NCBI RefSeq assembly: GCF_043290135.1
Contig: NC_134707.1
Location: forward strand, 143,965,319-144,029,318
From: Rhipicephalus microplus
Taxonomy: Eukaryota; Arthropoda; Arachnida; Ixodida; Ixodidae
DNA length: 64,000 nucleotides
Reading direction: 5' to 3'
The translations under genes and the position numbers were made by a program. The notes beneath the pieces were generated by a model. It was given only the letters and a program-made list of their open reading frames with translations. It was not told where the DNA came from and did no database searches. Positions 13,074-28,375 of this stretch are shown one piece after another; the stretch's first letter is position 1, and each line of letters begins with the position of its first letter.

Positions 13074-15339
13074 CTAGATACTCCACAACTACAAACTCCA
13101 CAACTAGAAACTCCACAACTTGGAACTCCGCAACTAGAAACTCCGCCACTAGAATCTCCACAACTAGAAAGTCCGCAACTAGAAACTCTGCATCTAGAAA
13201 CTCCGCAACTAGAAACTCCACAGCTAGAAACACCACAAATGGAAACCCCACAAGTAGATACTCCACAACTTAGAAACTGCACAACTACGAACCCCACAAC
13301 TAAGAACCTCACAACTAGAAACTCCACAACTAGAAACTCAACAACTTGAGACTTCGCAACTAGAAACTCGACAACTAGAAACTCAACAACTACAAACCTC
13401 ACAACTTGAAACTCCACAACTAGAAACTCCGCAACTAGAAACTCCACAGCTAGAAAATCCACAACTAGAAACTCCGCAACAAGAAACTCAGCAAATAGAA
13501 ACTCCACAACTAGAAACTCCACAACTAGAAACTCAACAGCCAGAGACTCCACAACTAGAGACTGCACATTTAGAGATGCCGCAACTTGAAACTCCACAGC
13601 TAGAAACTCCGCAACTAGAAACTCCACAACTAGAAACTTTACAACTAGAAACTCCATAACTAGACAATTCGGAACTAGAAACTCCACAACTAGAAACTCC
13701 ACATCCAGAGACTCCAAAACCAGAGACTGCACAACTAGAGACTACGCCACTAGAAACTCCACAGCTAGAAACTTCGCAACTAGAAACTCCACAAATAGAG
13801 ACTCCGCCACTAGAAACTCGACAACTTAAAACTCTGCAACTAGAAAATCCGCAACTATAAACTCAAGTAAAAACTCCCCAACTAGAAACTTCGCAACTAG
13901 AAACTCCACAACTAGAAAATCCACAACTAGAAATTCCGTAAATAGAAACCCGAAAACTAGAAACTCCACAACTAGAAACTCCACACCTATAAATTCCCCA
14001 ACTTTAAACTCCACAACTAAAACTCCACAACTTGAAACTCCACAACTAGAAACTCTGCAACTAGAAACTCCTCAACTAGAAACTCCACAGTTAGAAATTC
14101 CACAACTATAAACTCCACAGCCAGAAACTCCACAACTAGAGACTCCAAAACAAGAGACTGCACAATTAGAGACTCCGCAACTAGATACTCCAAAACTAGG
14201 AACTCTGCAACTAGAAAATCTACAACTACAAACTCGAAAACTAAAAACTACAAATAGAAACTCCACAACTAGAAACTCCACAAGTAGACACTCCACAACT
14301 AGAAACTCCACAACTAGAAACTCCACAACTTGAAACACCCAAACTAGATACTCCACAACTACAAATTCCACAACTAAAAACTCCACAACTAGAAACTCCG
14401 CAACTAAAACTCCACAGCTAGAAACTCTACAACTTGAGACTTTGCAACTAAAGAACTCGGCAACTAGAAACTCAACAACTAGAAACTCCACAACTAGAAA
14501 CACCGCAACTAAAAACTCTGCAACCAGAAATTCCACAGCTTGAAAATCCACAACTAGAAACTCTGCAACTAGAAACTCCGCAAATAGAAACTCCACAGCT
14601 AGAAAATCCACAACTAGAAACTCCACAACTAGAAACTCCACAACTACTGACTCCGCAACTAAAAACTCCACAACCAGAAACTCCGCAACTAGAAACTCAC
14701 TCCGCAACTAGAGACTCCACAACTAGAAATTCCACAACTAGAAACTCCACAACTACAGACTCCGCAAATAGAAAACTCCGCAACTAGAAATTCCACAACT
14801 AGAAACTCCACAACTTGAAATTCCACAACTAGATACTCAAAAACTACTAATTCCACAACTAAAAACTCCACAACTAGAAACTCCGCAACTAGAAACTCCA
14901 CAGCTAGAAACTCTACAACTTGAAACACCACAACTAGATACTCCACAGCTACAAATTCCACAACTAGAAACTCCGCAACTAGAAATTCCGCAACTAGAAG
15001 CTCCGCAACTAGAAACTCCGCAGCAAGAAACTACACGACTTGAGACTTCGCAACTAGAAACTCGGCAACCAGAAACTCAACAACTAGAAACTCCACAACT
15101 AGAAACTCCACAGCCAGAAAGTCCACAACTTCAAACCCAACAAATAGATACTCCACAACTACAGACTCCACAACTAGAAACTCCACAACTAGAAACTCCA
15201 CAACCAGAAACTCCGCAACTAGAAACTCCACAGCTAGAAAATCCACAACTAGAAACTCCAAAACTAGAAACTCCAAAACTAGAAACTCCACAACTACAGA
15301 CTCCGCAACTACAAAACTCCGCAACTAGAAACTCCACAA

Positions 15340-15414
15340 CTAGACGATTCGCAACTAATAACTCTACAACTTCAAAATCCAAAACTATCAACTCCACAAC
15401 TTGAAACGCCGCGA
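15340..15414. repeat. 75-bp divergent monomer block, type II (copy 2)
   Basis: Same five monomers, with CTAATAACT in the second and CGCCGCGA in the fifth, followed by CTAAATACTCC. Lies 2,341 bp after the type I block, and both recur together in the next 8.8-kb unit. Confidence 0.9.
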
Positions 15415-18400
15415 CTAAATACTCCACAACTACAAACTCCACAACTAGAAAACTCCGAAACTAGAAACCCTGCAACTAGAAACTCCACAGCTAGAAACTC
15501 TACAACTAGAAACTCCACAAGTAGAAACTCCGCAACTAGAAACTCCACGACTAGAAAACTCCGGAACTAGAAACTCTGCAACTAGAAACTCCGCAACTAG
15601 AAACTCCACAACTTGAAACTCCACAACTATATACCCCACAACTACAAAATCCACAACTAGAAACTCCGCAACTAGAAACTCCCTAACTAGAAGCTCCGCA
15701 ACTAGAAACTCCACAGTTAAAAACTCCATGACTTTAAACTTCGCAACTAGAAACTCGACAACTAGAAACTCAACTACTAGAAACTCCACAAATAGAAACT
15801 CCACAACTAGAAACTGCGCAACTAGAAACTCCACAGCTAGAAACTCCACAACGAGAAACTCCACAACTTGAAACTCCGCAACTAGAAACTCCGCCAATAG
15901 AATCTCCACAACTAGAAAACTCCGCAACTAGAAACTCTGCAACTAGAAACTCCGCAACTAGAAACTCCACAACTAGAAATTCCACAACTAGAGACTCAAC
16001 AACTAGAGACTCCTCAACTAAAAGCTCCACAACTAGAAACTACACATTACAGACTCCACAACAAGAAACTCCACAACTACAGACTCCACAACTAGAGACT
16101 GCACAACTAGAGACTCCGCCACTAGAATCTCCACAGCTAGAAACTCCGAAACTAGAAACTCTACAACTAGAGACTCCGCAACTAGAAACTCCACAACTTG
16201 AAACTCCACAACTAGAAACTCCACAACTAGAAATTCCACAACTAGAGACTCAACAACTAGAGACTCCTCAACTAAAAGCTCCAAAACTAGAAACTCCGTA
16301 ACTAGAAATTCCACAACTAGAAACTACACAACTACAGACTCCGCAACTAGAAAACTCCGCAACCAGAAACTCCACAACTAGAAACTCCACAACTTGAAAG
16401 CCCACAACTAGATACTCCACAACTACAAACTCCACAACTACAAACTCCACAACTAGAAACTCCACAACTAGAAACTCCACAACTTGAAGCTCCACAACTA
16501 GAAACTCCGCAACTAGAAACTCCACAACTAGAAAACTCCGCAACTAGAAACTCTGCAACAAGAAACTCCGCCACTAGAAACTCCACAACTTGAAACACCA
16601 CAACTGTATACTCCACAACTACGAATTCCACAACTAGAAACTCCACAACTAGAAACTCCACAACTTGGACCTCCGCGACTAGAAACTCCGCCACTAGAAT
16701 CTCCACAACTAGAAAACTCCGCAACTAGAAACTCTGCATCTAGAAACTCCGCAACTATAAACTCCACAGCTAGAAACACCACAAATGGAAACTCCACAAG
16801 TACATACTCCAAGACTAGAAACTGCACAACTACGAACCCCACAACTACGAACCCCACAACTAGAAACTCCACAACTAGAAACTCCACAACTTGAAACTCC
16901 GCAACTAGAAACTCCGCAACTAGAAACTCCACAACTAGAAAACTCCGAAACTAGAAACCCTGCAACTAGAAACTCCACAGCTAGAAACTCCACAACTAGA
17001 AACTCCACAAGAAGACACTCCACAACTAGAAACTCCACAACTAGAGACTCCACAACTAGAGACTCCACAACTAAAATCTCCACAACAAGAAACTCCACAA
17101 CTTGAGACTTCGCAACTAGAATCTCCACAACTAGAAACTCCACAACTAGAGACTCCACAACTAGAAAATCGACAACTAGAAACTCAACAACTACAAACCT
17201 CACAACTAGAAACTCCACAACTAGAAACTCCGCAACTAGAAACTCCACAGCCAGAAAATCCACAACTAGAAACTCCGCAACAAAAAACTCAGCAAATAGA
17301 AACTCCACAACTAGAAACTCCACAGCCAGAGACTCAACAGCTAGAGACTGCACAACTAGAGACTCCGCAACTTGAAACTCCACAGCTAGAAACTCCACAA
17401 CTAAGAAACTCCACAACCAGAGACTCCAAAACCAGAAACTGCACAACTAGAGACTCCGCAACTAGAAACTCCACAACTAGAAACTCCACAACCAGAGACT
17501 CCAAAACCAGGGACTGCACAACTAGAGACTCCGCAACTAGAAACTCCACAGCTAGAAACTCCGCAACTAGAAACTCCACAACTAGAGATTCCGCAACTAG
17601 AAACTCGACAACTTAAAACTCTGCAACTAGAACATCCGCAACTATAAACTCAAGTAGAAACTCCCCAACTAGAAACTTCGCAACTAGAAACTCCACAACT
17701 CGAAAATCCACAACTAGAAACTTCACAACTAGAAACTCCCCATCAAGAAGCTCCACAATTAGAAACTCCACAACTAAAAACTCCACAACTAGAAACTCCA
17801 CAACTAGAAACTCCACAACTTGAAACTCCGCAACTAGAAACTCCGCAACTAGAAACTCCACAACTAGAAAACTCCGAAACTAGAAACCCTGCAACTAGAA
17901 ACTCCACAGCTAGAAACTCCACAACTAGAAACTCCACAAGAAGACACTCCACAACTAGAAACTCCACAACTAGAGACTCCACAACTAGAGACTCCACAAC
18001 TAAAATCTCCACAACAAGAAACTCCACAACTTGAATCTCCGCAACTAGAAACTCCGCAACTAGAAACTGCACAACTAGAAAACTCCGCAACTAGAAACCC
18101 TGCAACTAGAAACTCCACAGCTAGAAACTCCACAACTTCAAACTCCGCAACTAGAAACTCCACAACTACAGACTCCAGAACTAGAGACTGCACAACTAGA
18201 GACTCCGCCACTAGAATCTCCACAGCTAGAAACTTTGCAACTAGAAACTCTACAACTAGAGACTCCGCAACTTGAAACTCCACAACTTGAAGTTCCACAA
18301 CTAGAAACTCCACAACTAGAAATTCCACAACTAGAGACTCAACAACTAGAGACTCCTCAACTAAAAGCTCCACAACTAGAAACTCCGTAACTAGAAATTC

Positions 18401-21400
18401 CACAACTAGAAACTAGACAACTACAGACTCCGACACTAGAAAACTCCGCAACTAGTAACTCCACAACTAGAAACTCCACAACTTGAAAGCCCACAACTAG
18501 ATACTCCACAACAACAAACTCCACAACTAGAAACTCCACAACTAGAAACTCCACAACTTGAAGCTCCACAACTAGAAACTCCGCAACTAGAAACTCCACA
18601 ACTAGAAAACTCCGCAACTAGAAACTCTGCAACTAGAAACTCCGCCACTAGAAACTCCACAACTTGAAACACCACAACTATATATTCCACAGCTACAAAT
18701 TCCACAACTAGAATCTCCGCAAATAGAAACTCCGCAAATAGAAACTCAACTACTAGAAAATCCACAACTAGAAACTCCACAACTAGAAACTCCACAATTT
18801 GAAACCCAACAAATAGATACTCCACAACTACAGACTCCACAACTAGAAACTCCACAACTAGAAACTTCACAACAAGAAACTCCGCAACTAAAAACTCCGC
18901 GACTAGAAACTCCACAGCTAGACAATCCACAACTAGAAACGCCACAACGAGAAACTCCACGACTTGAAACTCCGCAACTAGAAACTCCGAAACTAGAAAC
19001 TCCACAACTAGAACTTCCGCAACTAGAGACTCAACAACTAGAGACTCCTCAACTAAAAGCTCCACAACTGGAAACTCCACAGCTAAAAACTCCACAACTA
19101 GAAACTCCACAACTAGAAACTCCGTAACTAGAAACCCGAAAACTAGAAACTACACAACTAGAAACTCCACACCTATTAATTCCACAACTTTAAACTCCAC
19201 AACTAAAACTCCACAACTAGAAACTCCACAACTAGAAACTCTGCAACTAGAAACTCCGCAACTAGAATCTCCACAGTTAGAAATTCCACAACTATAAACT
19301 CCACAACCAGAAACTCCACAACTAGAAACTCCAAAACTAGAGACTGCACAATTAGAGACTACGCAACTAGATACTCCAAAACTAGGAACTCTGCAACTAG
19401 AAAATCTACAACTACAAACTCGAAAACTAAAAACTACAAATAGAAACTCCACAACTAGAAACTCCACAAGTAGACATTCCACAACTAGAAACTTCACAAC
19501 TAGAGACTCCACAACTGAAAACTCCACAACTAGAAACTCCGCAACTAGAAACTCCGCAACTAGAAACTCCACAGCTAGAAACTCTACAACTTGAGACTTC
19601 GCAACTAAAGAACTCGGCAACTAGAAACTCAACAACTAGAAACTCCACAACTAGAAACACCGCAACTAAAAACTCTGCAACCAGAAATTTCACAGCTACA
19701 AAATCCACAACTAGAAACTCCACAATTGAAACTCCGCAACTAGAAACTCCGCCACTAGAATCTCCACAACTAGAAAACTCCGCTACTAGAAACTCTGCAA
19801 CTAGAAACTCCGCAACGAAAAACTCCACAGCTAGAAACTCCACAACTGGAAACTCCCCAACTAGAGACTTCACAACTAGAAACTCCACAACTACGAACTC
19901 CACAACTACGAACCCCACAACTAGAAACTCCGCAACTAGAAACTCCACAGCTAGAAAATCCATAACTAGAAACTCCCCAACTAGAAACTCCACAACCAGA
20001 AACTCCGCAACTAGAAACTCACTCCGCAACTAGAGACTCCACAACTAGAAATTCCACAACTAGATACTTCACAACTACAAACTCCACAACTAGAAACTCT
20101 ACAACTAGAAACTCCACAACTTGAAGCTCCACAACTAGAAACTCCACAACTAGAAACTCCACAACTAGAAAACTCCGGAACTAGAAACTCTGCAACTAGA
20201 AACTCCGCAACTAGAAACTCCACAACTTGAAACACCACAACTATATACTCCACAACTACAAAATCCACAACTAGAAACTCTGCAACTAGAAACTCCGCAA
20301 CTAGAAACTCCACAGCTAGAAACTCCACAACTGGAAACTCCACAACTAGAGACTCCAAAACTAGAAACTGCACAACTACGAACCCCACAACAACGAACCC
20401 CAGAGCTAGAAGCTCCACAACTAGAAACTCCGCAACTAGAAGCTCCGCAACTAGAAACTCCACAGCTAGGAACTCCACGACTTGAGATTTCGCAACTAGA
20501 AACTCGGCAACTAGAAACTCAACTACTAGAAATTCAACAACTAGAAACTCCACAACTAGAACTCCACAACTTGAAACCCAACAAATAGATACTCCACAAC
20601 TACAGACTCCACAACTAGAAACTCCACAACTAAAAACTCCGCAACTAAAAACTTCGCAACTAGAAACTTCACAGCTAGAAACTCCACAACTTGAAACACC
20701 ACAACTAGATACTCCACAACTACAAATTGCACAACTAGAAACTCTGCAACTAGAAACTCCGCAGCTAGAAACTCCCCAACTTGAGACTTCGCAGCTAGAA
20801 ACTCGGCAACTAGAATCTCCACAACTAGAAACTCTGCGACTAGAAACTCCGCAGCTACAAACTCCGCAACCTAAAACTCAACAACTGGAGACTGCACAAC
20901 TAGAGACTCCGCAACTAGAGACTCCACAGCTAGAAACTCCGCAACTAGAAACTCCACAACTTGAAACTCCGCCACTAGAATCTCCACAACTAGAAAACTT
21001 CGCAACTAGAAACTCTGCAACTAGAAACTCCGCAACTAGAAACTCCACAGCTAGAAACTCCACAACTAGAAACTCCACAACTAGAGACTCCACAACTTGA
21101 AACTCCACAACTACGAACCCCAAAACTACGAACCCCACTATTAGCAACTCCACAACTAGAAACTCCACAACTAGAAACTCCACAACTTGAGACTTCGCAA
21201 CTACAAACTCCACAACTAAAAACTCCACTACTAGAGTCTCCAAAACTAGAAACTCCACAACTAGAAACTCCGCAACTTGAGACTTCGCAACTTGAAACTC
21301 GGCAACTAGAATCTCCACAACTAGAAACTCTGCAACTAGAAACTCCGCAACTAGAAACTCCACAGCTAGAAACTCCACAACTAGAGACTCCTCAACTCGA

Positions 21401-21817
21401 AACTCCACAACTACAAACCCCACAACTAGAAACTCCACAACTTGAAACTCCACAACTTGAGAGTTCGCAACTAGAAACTCCAACTCTAGAAACTCCACAA
21501 GTAGAGACTCCACAACTAGAAACTCCACAACTAGAAACTCTGCAACTAGAAACTCCACAACTAGAAAACTCCGCAACTAAAAACTCTGCAACTAGAAACT
21601 CCGCAACTAAAAACTTCTCACCTAGAAACTCCACAACTTGAAACACCACAACTAGATACTCCACAACTACAAATTGCACAACTAGAAACTCCACAACCAG
21701 AAACTCCGAAACTAGAAACTCCGCAGCTAGAAAATCCACAACTAGAAACTCCAAAACTAGATACTCCACAACTACAGACTCCGCAACTACAAAACTCCGC
21801 AACTAGAAACTCCACAA

Positions 21818-21892
21818 CTAGACGATTCGCAACTATTGACTCTACAACTTCAAAATCCAAAACTATCAACTCCACAACTTGAAACGGCGCTA
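21818..21892. repeat. 75-bp divergent monomer block, type I (copy 3)
   Basis: Same variant set as the block at 12,999 and exactly 8,819 bp away. Confidence 0.9.
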
Positions 21893-24158
21893 CTAGATAC
21901 TCCACAACTACAAACTCCACAACTAGAAACTCCACAACTTGGAACTCCGCAACTAGAAACTCCGCCACTAGAATCTCCACAACTAGAAAGTCCGCAACTA
22001 GAAACTCTGCATCTAGAAACTCCGCAACTAGAAACTCCACAGCTAGAAACACCACAAATGGAAACCCCACAAGTAGATACTCCACAACTTAGAAACTGCA
22101 CAACTACGAACCCCACAACTAAGAACCTCACAACTAGAAACTCCACAACTAGAAACTCAACAACTTGAGACTTCGCAACTAGAAACTCGACAACTAGAAA
22201 CTCAACAACTACAAACCTCACAACTTGAAACTCCACAACTAGAAACTCCGCAACTAGAAACTCCACAGCTAGAAAATCCACAACTAGAAACTCCGCAACA
22301 AGAAACTCAGCAAATAGAAACTCCACAACTAGAAACTCCACAACTAGAAACTCAACAGCCAGAGACTCCACAACAAGAGACTGCACATTTAGAGATGCCG
22401 CAACTTGAAACTCCACAGCTAGAAACTCCGCAACTAGAAACTCCACAACTAGAAACTTTACAACTAGAAACTCCATAACTAGACAATTCGGAACTAGAAA
22501 CTCCACAACTAGAAACTCCACATCCAGAGACTCCAAAACCAGAGACTGCACAACTAGAGACTACGCCACTAGAAACTCCACAGCTAGAAACTTCGCAACT
22601 AGAAACTCCACAAATAGAGACTCCGCCACTAGAAACTCGACAACTTAAAACTCTGCAACTAGAAAATCCGCAACTATAAACTCAAGTAAAAACTCCCCAA
22701 CTAGAAACTTCGCAACTAGAAACTCCACAACTAGAAAATCCACAACTAGAAATTCCGTAAATAGAAACCCGAAAACTAGAAACTCCACAACTAGAAACTC
22801 CACACCTATAAATTCCCCAACTTTAAACTCCACAACTAAAACTCCACAACTTGAAACTCCACAACTAGAAACTCTGCAACTAGAAACTCCTCAACTAGAA
22901 ACTCCACAGTTAGAAATTCCACAACTATAAACTCCACAGCCAGAAACTCCACAACTAGAGACTCCAAAACAAGAGACTGCACAATTAGAGACTCCGCAAC
23001 TAGATACTCCAAAACTAGGAACTCTGCAACTAGAAAATCTACAACTACAAACTCGAAAACTAAAAACTACAAATAGAAACTCCACAACTAGAAACTCCAC
23101 AAGTAGACACTCCACAACTAGAAACTCCACAACTAGAAACTCCACAACTTGAAACACCCAAACTAGATACTCCACAACTACAAATTCCACAACTAAAAAC
23201 TCCACAACTAGAAACTGCGCAACTAAAACTCCACAGCTAGAAACTCTACAACTTGAGACTTCGCAACTAAAGAACTCGGCAACTAGAAACTCAACAACTA
23301 GAAACTCCACAACTAGAAACACCGCAACTAAAAACTCTGCAACCAGAAATTCCACAGCTTGAAAATCCACAACTAGAAACTCTGCAACTAGAAACTCCGC
23401 AAATAGAAACTCCACAGCTAGAAAATCCACAACTAGAAACTCCACAACTAGAAACTCCACAACTACTGACTCCGCAACTAAAAACTCCACAACCAGAAAC
23501 TCCGCAACTAGAAACTCACTCCGCAACTAGAGACTCCACAACTAGAAATTCCACAACTAGAAACTCCACAACTACAGACTCCGCAAATAGAAAACTCCGC
23601 AACTAGAAATTCCACAACTAGAAACTCCACAACTTGAAATTCCACAACTAGATACTCAAAAACTACTAATTCCACAACTAAAAACTCCACAACTAGAAAC
23701 TCCGCAACTAGAAACTCCACAGCTAGAAACTCTACAACTTGAAACACCACAACTAGATACTCCACAGCTACAAATTCCACAACTAGAAACTCCGCAACTA
23801 GAAATTCCGCAACTAGAAGCTCCGCAACTAGAAACTCCGCAGCAAGAAACTACACGACTTGAGACTTCGCAACTAGAAACTCGGCAACCAGAAACTCAAC
23901 AACTAGAAACTCCACAACTAGAAACTCCACAGCCAGAAAGTCCACAACTTCAAACCCAACAAATAGATACTCCACAACTACAGACTCCACAACTAGAAAC
24001 TCCACAACTAGAAACTCCACAACCAGAAACTCCGCAACTAGAAACTCCACAGCTAGAAAATCCACAACTAGAAACTCCAAAACTAGAAACTCCAAAACTA
24101 GAAACTCCACAACTACAGACTCCGCAACTACAAAACTCCGCAACTAGAAACTCCACAA

Positions 24159-24233
24159 CTAGACGATTCGCAACTAATAACTCTACAACTTCAAAATCCA
24201 AAACTATCAACTCCACAACTTGAAACGCCGCGA
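24159..24233. repeat. 75-bp divergent monomer block, type II (copy 4)
   Basis: Same variant set as the block at 15,340 and exactly 8,819 bp away. Confidence 0.9.
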
Positions 24234-27200
24234 CTAAATACTCCACAACTACAAACTCCACAACTAGAAAACTCCGAAACTAGAAACCCTGCAACTAGAA
24301 ACTCCACAGCTAGAAACACTACAACTAGAAACTCCACAAGTAGAAACTCCGCAACTAGAAACTCCACGACTAGAAAACTCCGGAACTAGAAACTCTGCAA
24401 CTAGAAACTCCGCAACTAGAAACTCCACAACTTGAAACTCCACAACTATATACCCCACAACTACAAAATCCACAACTAGAAACTCCGCAACTAGAAACTC
24501 CCTAACTAGAAGCTCCGCAACTAGAAACTCCACAGTTAAAAACTCCATGACTTTAGACTTCGCAACTAGAAACTCGACAACTAGAAACTCAACTACTAGA
24601 AACTCCACAAATAGAAACTCCACAACTAGAAACTGCGCAACTAGAAACTCCACAACTAGAAACTCCACAACGAGAAACTCCACAACTTGAAACTCCGCAA
24701 CTAGAAACTCCGCCAATAGAATCTCCACAACTAGAAAACTCCGCAACTAGAAACTCTGCAACTAGAAACTCCGCAACTAGAAACTCCACAACTAGAAATT
24801 CCACAACTAGAGACTCAACAACTAGAGACTCCTCAACTAAAAGCTCCACAACTAGAAACTACACATTACAGACTCCACAACAAGAAACTCCACAACTACA
24901 GACTCCACAACTAGAGACTGCACAACTAGAGACTCCGCCACTAGAATCTCCACAGCTAGAAACTCCGAAACTAGAAACTCTACAACTAGAGACTCCGCAA
25001 CTAGAAACTCCACAACTTGAAACTCCACAACTAGAAACTCCACAACTAGAAATTCCACAACTAGAGACTCAACAACTAGAGACTCCTCAACTAAAAGCTC
25101 CAAAACTAGAAACTCCGTAACTAGAAATTCCACAACTAGAAACTACACAACTACAGACTCCGCAACTAGAAAACTCCGCAACCAGAAACTCCACAACTAG
25201 AAACTCCACAACTTGAAAGCCCACAACTAGATACTCCACAACTACAAACTCCACAACTACAAACTCCACAACTAGAAACTCCACAACTAGAAACTCCACA
25301 ACTTGAAGCTCCACAACTAGAAACTCCGCAACTAGAAACTCCACAACTAGAAAACTCCGCAACTAGAAACTCTGCAACAAGAAACTCCGCCACTAGAAAC
25401 TCCACAACTTGAAACACCACAACTGTATACTCCACAACTACGAATTCCACAACTAGAAACTCCACAACTAGAAACTCCACAACTTGGACCTCCGCGACTA
25501 GAAACTCCGCCACTAGAATCTCCACAACTAGAAAACTCCGCAACTAGAAACTCTGCATCTAGAAACTCCGCAACTATAAACTCCACAGCTAGAAACACCA
25601 CAAATGGAAACTCCACAAGTACATACTCCAAGACTAGAAACTGCACAACTACGAACCCCACAACTACGAACCCCACAACTAGAAACTCCACTACTAGAAA
25701 CTCCACAACTTGAAACTCCGCAACTAGAAACTCCGCAACTAGAAACTCCACAACTAGAAAACTCCGAAACTAGAAACCCTGCAACTAGAAACTCCACAGC
25801 TAGAAACTCCACAACTAGAAACTCCACAAGAAGACACTCCACAACTAGAAACTCCACAACTAGAGACTCCACAACTAGAGACTCCACAACTAAAATCTCC
25901 ACAACAAGAAACTCCACAACTTGAGACTTCGCAACTAGAATCTCCACAACTAGAAACTCCACAACTAGAGACTCCACAACTAGAAAATCGACAACTAGAA
26001 ACTCAACAACTACAAACCTCACAACTAGAAACTCCACAACTAGAAACTCCGCAACTAGAAACTCCACAGCCAGAAAATCCACAACTAGAAACTCCGCAAC
26101 AAAAAACTCAGCAAATAGAAACTCCACAACTAGAAACTCCACAGCCAGAGACTCAACAGCTAGAGACTGCACAACTAGAGACTCCGCAACTTGAAACTCC
26201 ACAGCTAGAAACTCCACAACTAAGAAACTCCACAACCAGAGACTCCAAAACCAGAAACTGCACAACTAGAGACTCCGCAACTAGAAACTCCACAACTAGA
26301 AACTCCACAACCAGAGACTCCAAAACCAGGGACTGCACAACTAGAGACTCCGCAACTAGAAACTCCACAGCTAGAAACTCCGCAACTAGAAACTCCACAA
26401 CTAGAGACTCCGCAACTAGAAACTCGACAACTTAAAACTCTGCAACTAGAACATCCGCAACTATAAACTCAAGTAGAAACTCCCCAACTAGAAACATCGC
26501 AACTAGAAACTCCACAACTCGAAAATCCACAACTAGAAACTTCACAACTAGAAACTCCCCATCAAGAAGCTCCACAATTAGAAACTCCACAACTAAAAAC
26601 TCCACAACTAGAAACTCCACAACTAGAAACTCCACAACTTGAAACTCCGCAACTAGAAACTCCGCAACTAGAAACTCCACAACTAGAAAACTCCGAAACT
26701 AGAAACCCTGCAACTAGAAACTCCACAGCTAGAAACTCCACAACTAGAAACTCCACAAGAAGACACTCCACAACTAGAAACTCCACAACTAGAGACTCCA
26801 CAACTAGAGACTCCACAACTAAAATCTCCACAACAAGAAACTCCACAACTTGAATCTCCGCAACTAGAAACTCCGCAACTAGAAACTGCACAACTAGAAA
26901 ACTCCGCAACTAGAAACCCTGCAACTAGAAACTCCACAGCTAGAAACTCCACAACTTCAAACTCCGCAACTAAAAACTCCACAACTACAGACTCCAGAAC
27001 TAGAGACTGCACAACTAGAGACTCCGCCACTAGAATCTCCACAGCTAGAAACTTTGCAACTAGAAACTCTACAACTAGAGACTCCGCAACTTGAAACTCC
27101 ACAACTTGAAGTTCCACAACTAGAAACTCCACAACTAGAAATTCCACAACTAGAGACTCAACAACTAGAGACTCCTCAACTAAAAGCTCCACAACTAGAA

Positions 27201-28375
27201 ACTCCGTAACTAGAAATTCCACAACTAGAAACTAGACAACTACAGACTCCGACACTAGAAAACTCCGCAACTAGTAACTCCACAACTAGAAACTCCACAA
27301 CTTGAAAGCCCACAACTAGATACTCCACAACAACAAACTCCACAACTAGAAACTCCACAACTAGAAACTCCACAACTTGAAGCTCCACAACTAGAAACTC
27401 CGCAACTAGAAACTCCACAACTAGAAAACTCCGCAACTAGAAACTCTGCAACTAGAAACTCCGCCACTAGAAACTCCACAACTTGAAACACCACAACTAT
27501 ATATTCCACAGCTACAAATTCCACAACTAGAATCTCCGCAAATAGAAACTCCGCAAATAGAAACTCAACTACTAGAAAATCCACAACTAGAAACTCCACA
27601 ACTAGAAACTCCACAATTTGAAACCCAACAAATAGATACTCCACAACTACAGACTCCACAACTAGAAACTCCACAACTAGAAACTTCACAACAAGAAACT
27701 CCGCAACTAAAAACTCCGCGACTAGAAACTCCACAGCTAGACAATCCACAACTAGAAACGCCACAACGAGAAACTCCACGACTTGAAACTCCGCAACTAG
27801 AAACTCCGCAACTAGAAACTCCACAACTAGAACTTCCGCAACTAGAGACTCAACAACTAGAGACTCCTCAACTAAAAGCTCCACAACTGGAAACTCCACA
27901 GCTAAAAACTCCACAACTAGAAACTCCACAACTAGAAACTCCGTAACTAGAAACCCGAAAACTAGAAACTACACAACTAGAAACTCCACACCTATTAATT
28001 CCACAACTTTAAACTCCACAACTAAAAATCCACAACTAGAAACTCCACAACTAGAAACTCTGCAACTAGAAACTCCGCAACTAGAATCTCCACAGTTAGA
28101 AATTCCACAACTATAAACTCCACAACCAGAAACTCCACAACTAGAAACTCCAAAACTAGAGACAGCACAATTAGAGACTACGCAACTAGATACTCCAAAA
28201 CTAGGAACTCTGCAACTAGAAAATCTACAACTACAAACTCGAAAACTAAAAACTACAAATAGAAACTCCACAACTAGAAACTCCACAAGTAGACATTCCA
28301 CAACTAGAAACTTCACAACTAGAGACTCCACAACTGAAAACTCCACAACTAGAAACTCCGCAACTAGAAACTCCG

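Larger units (their letters stand above)
10881..19699. repeat. 8,819-bp higher-order repeat, copy 1
   Basis: Landmarks throughout this block recur exactly 8,819 bp to the right: the 19-bp unit at 11,192 and 20,011, the 75-bp divergent block at 12,999 and 21,818, and the AAAATCCACAACTAG start at 10,881 and 19,700. Only scattered substitutions were seen, for example CCGGAACCAG near 11,348 against CCGGAACTAG near 20,167. 8,819 is 588 monomers minus 1 bp. The order of variants inside shows no shorter exact period. Confidence 0.88.
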
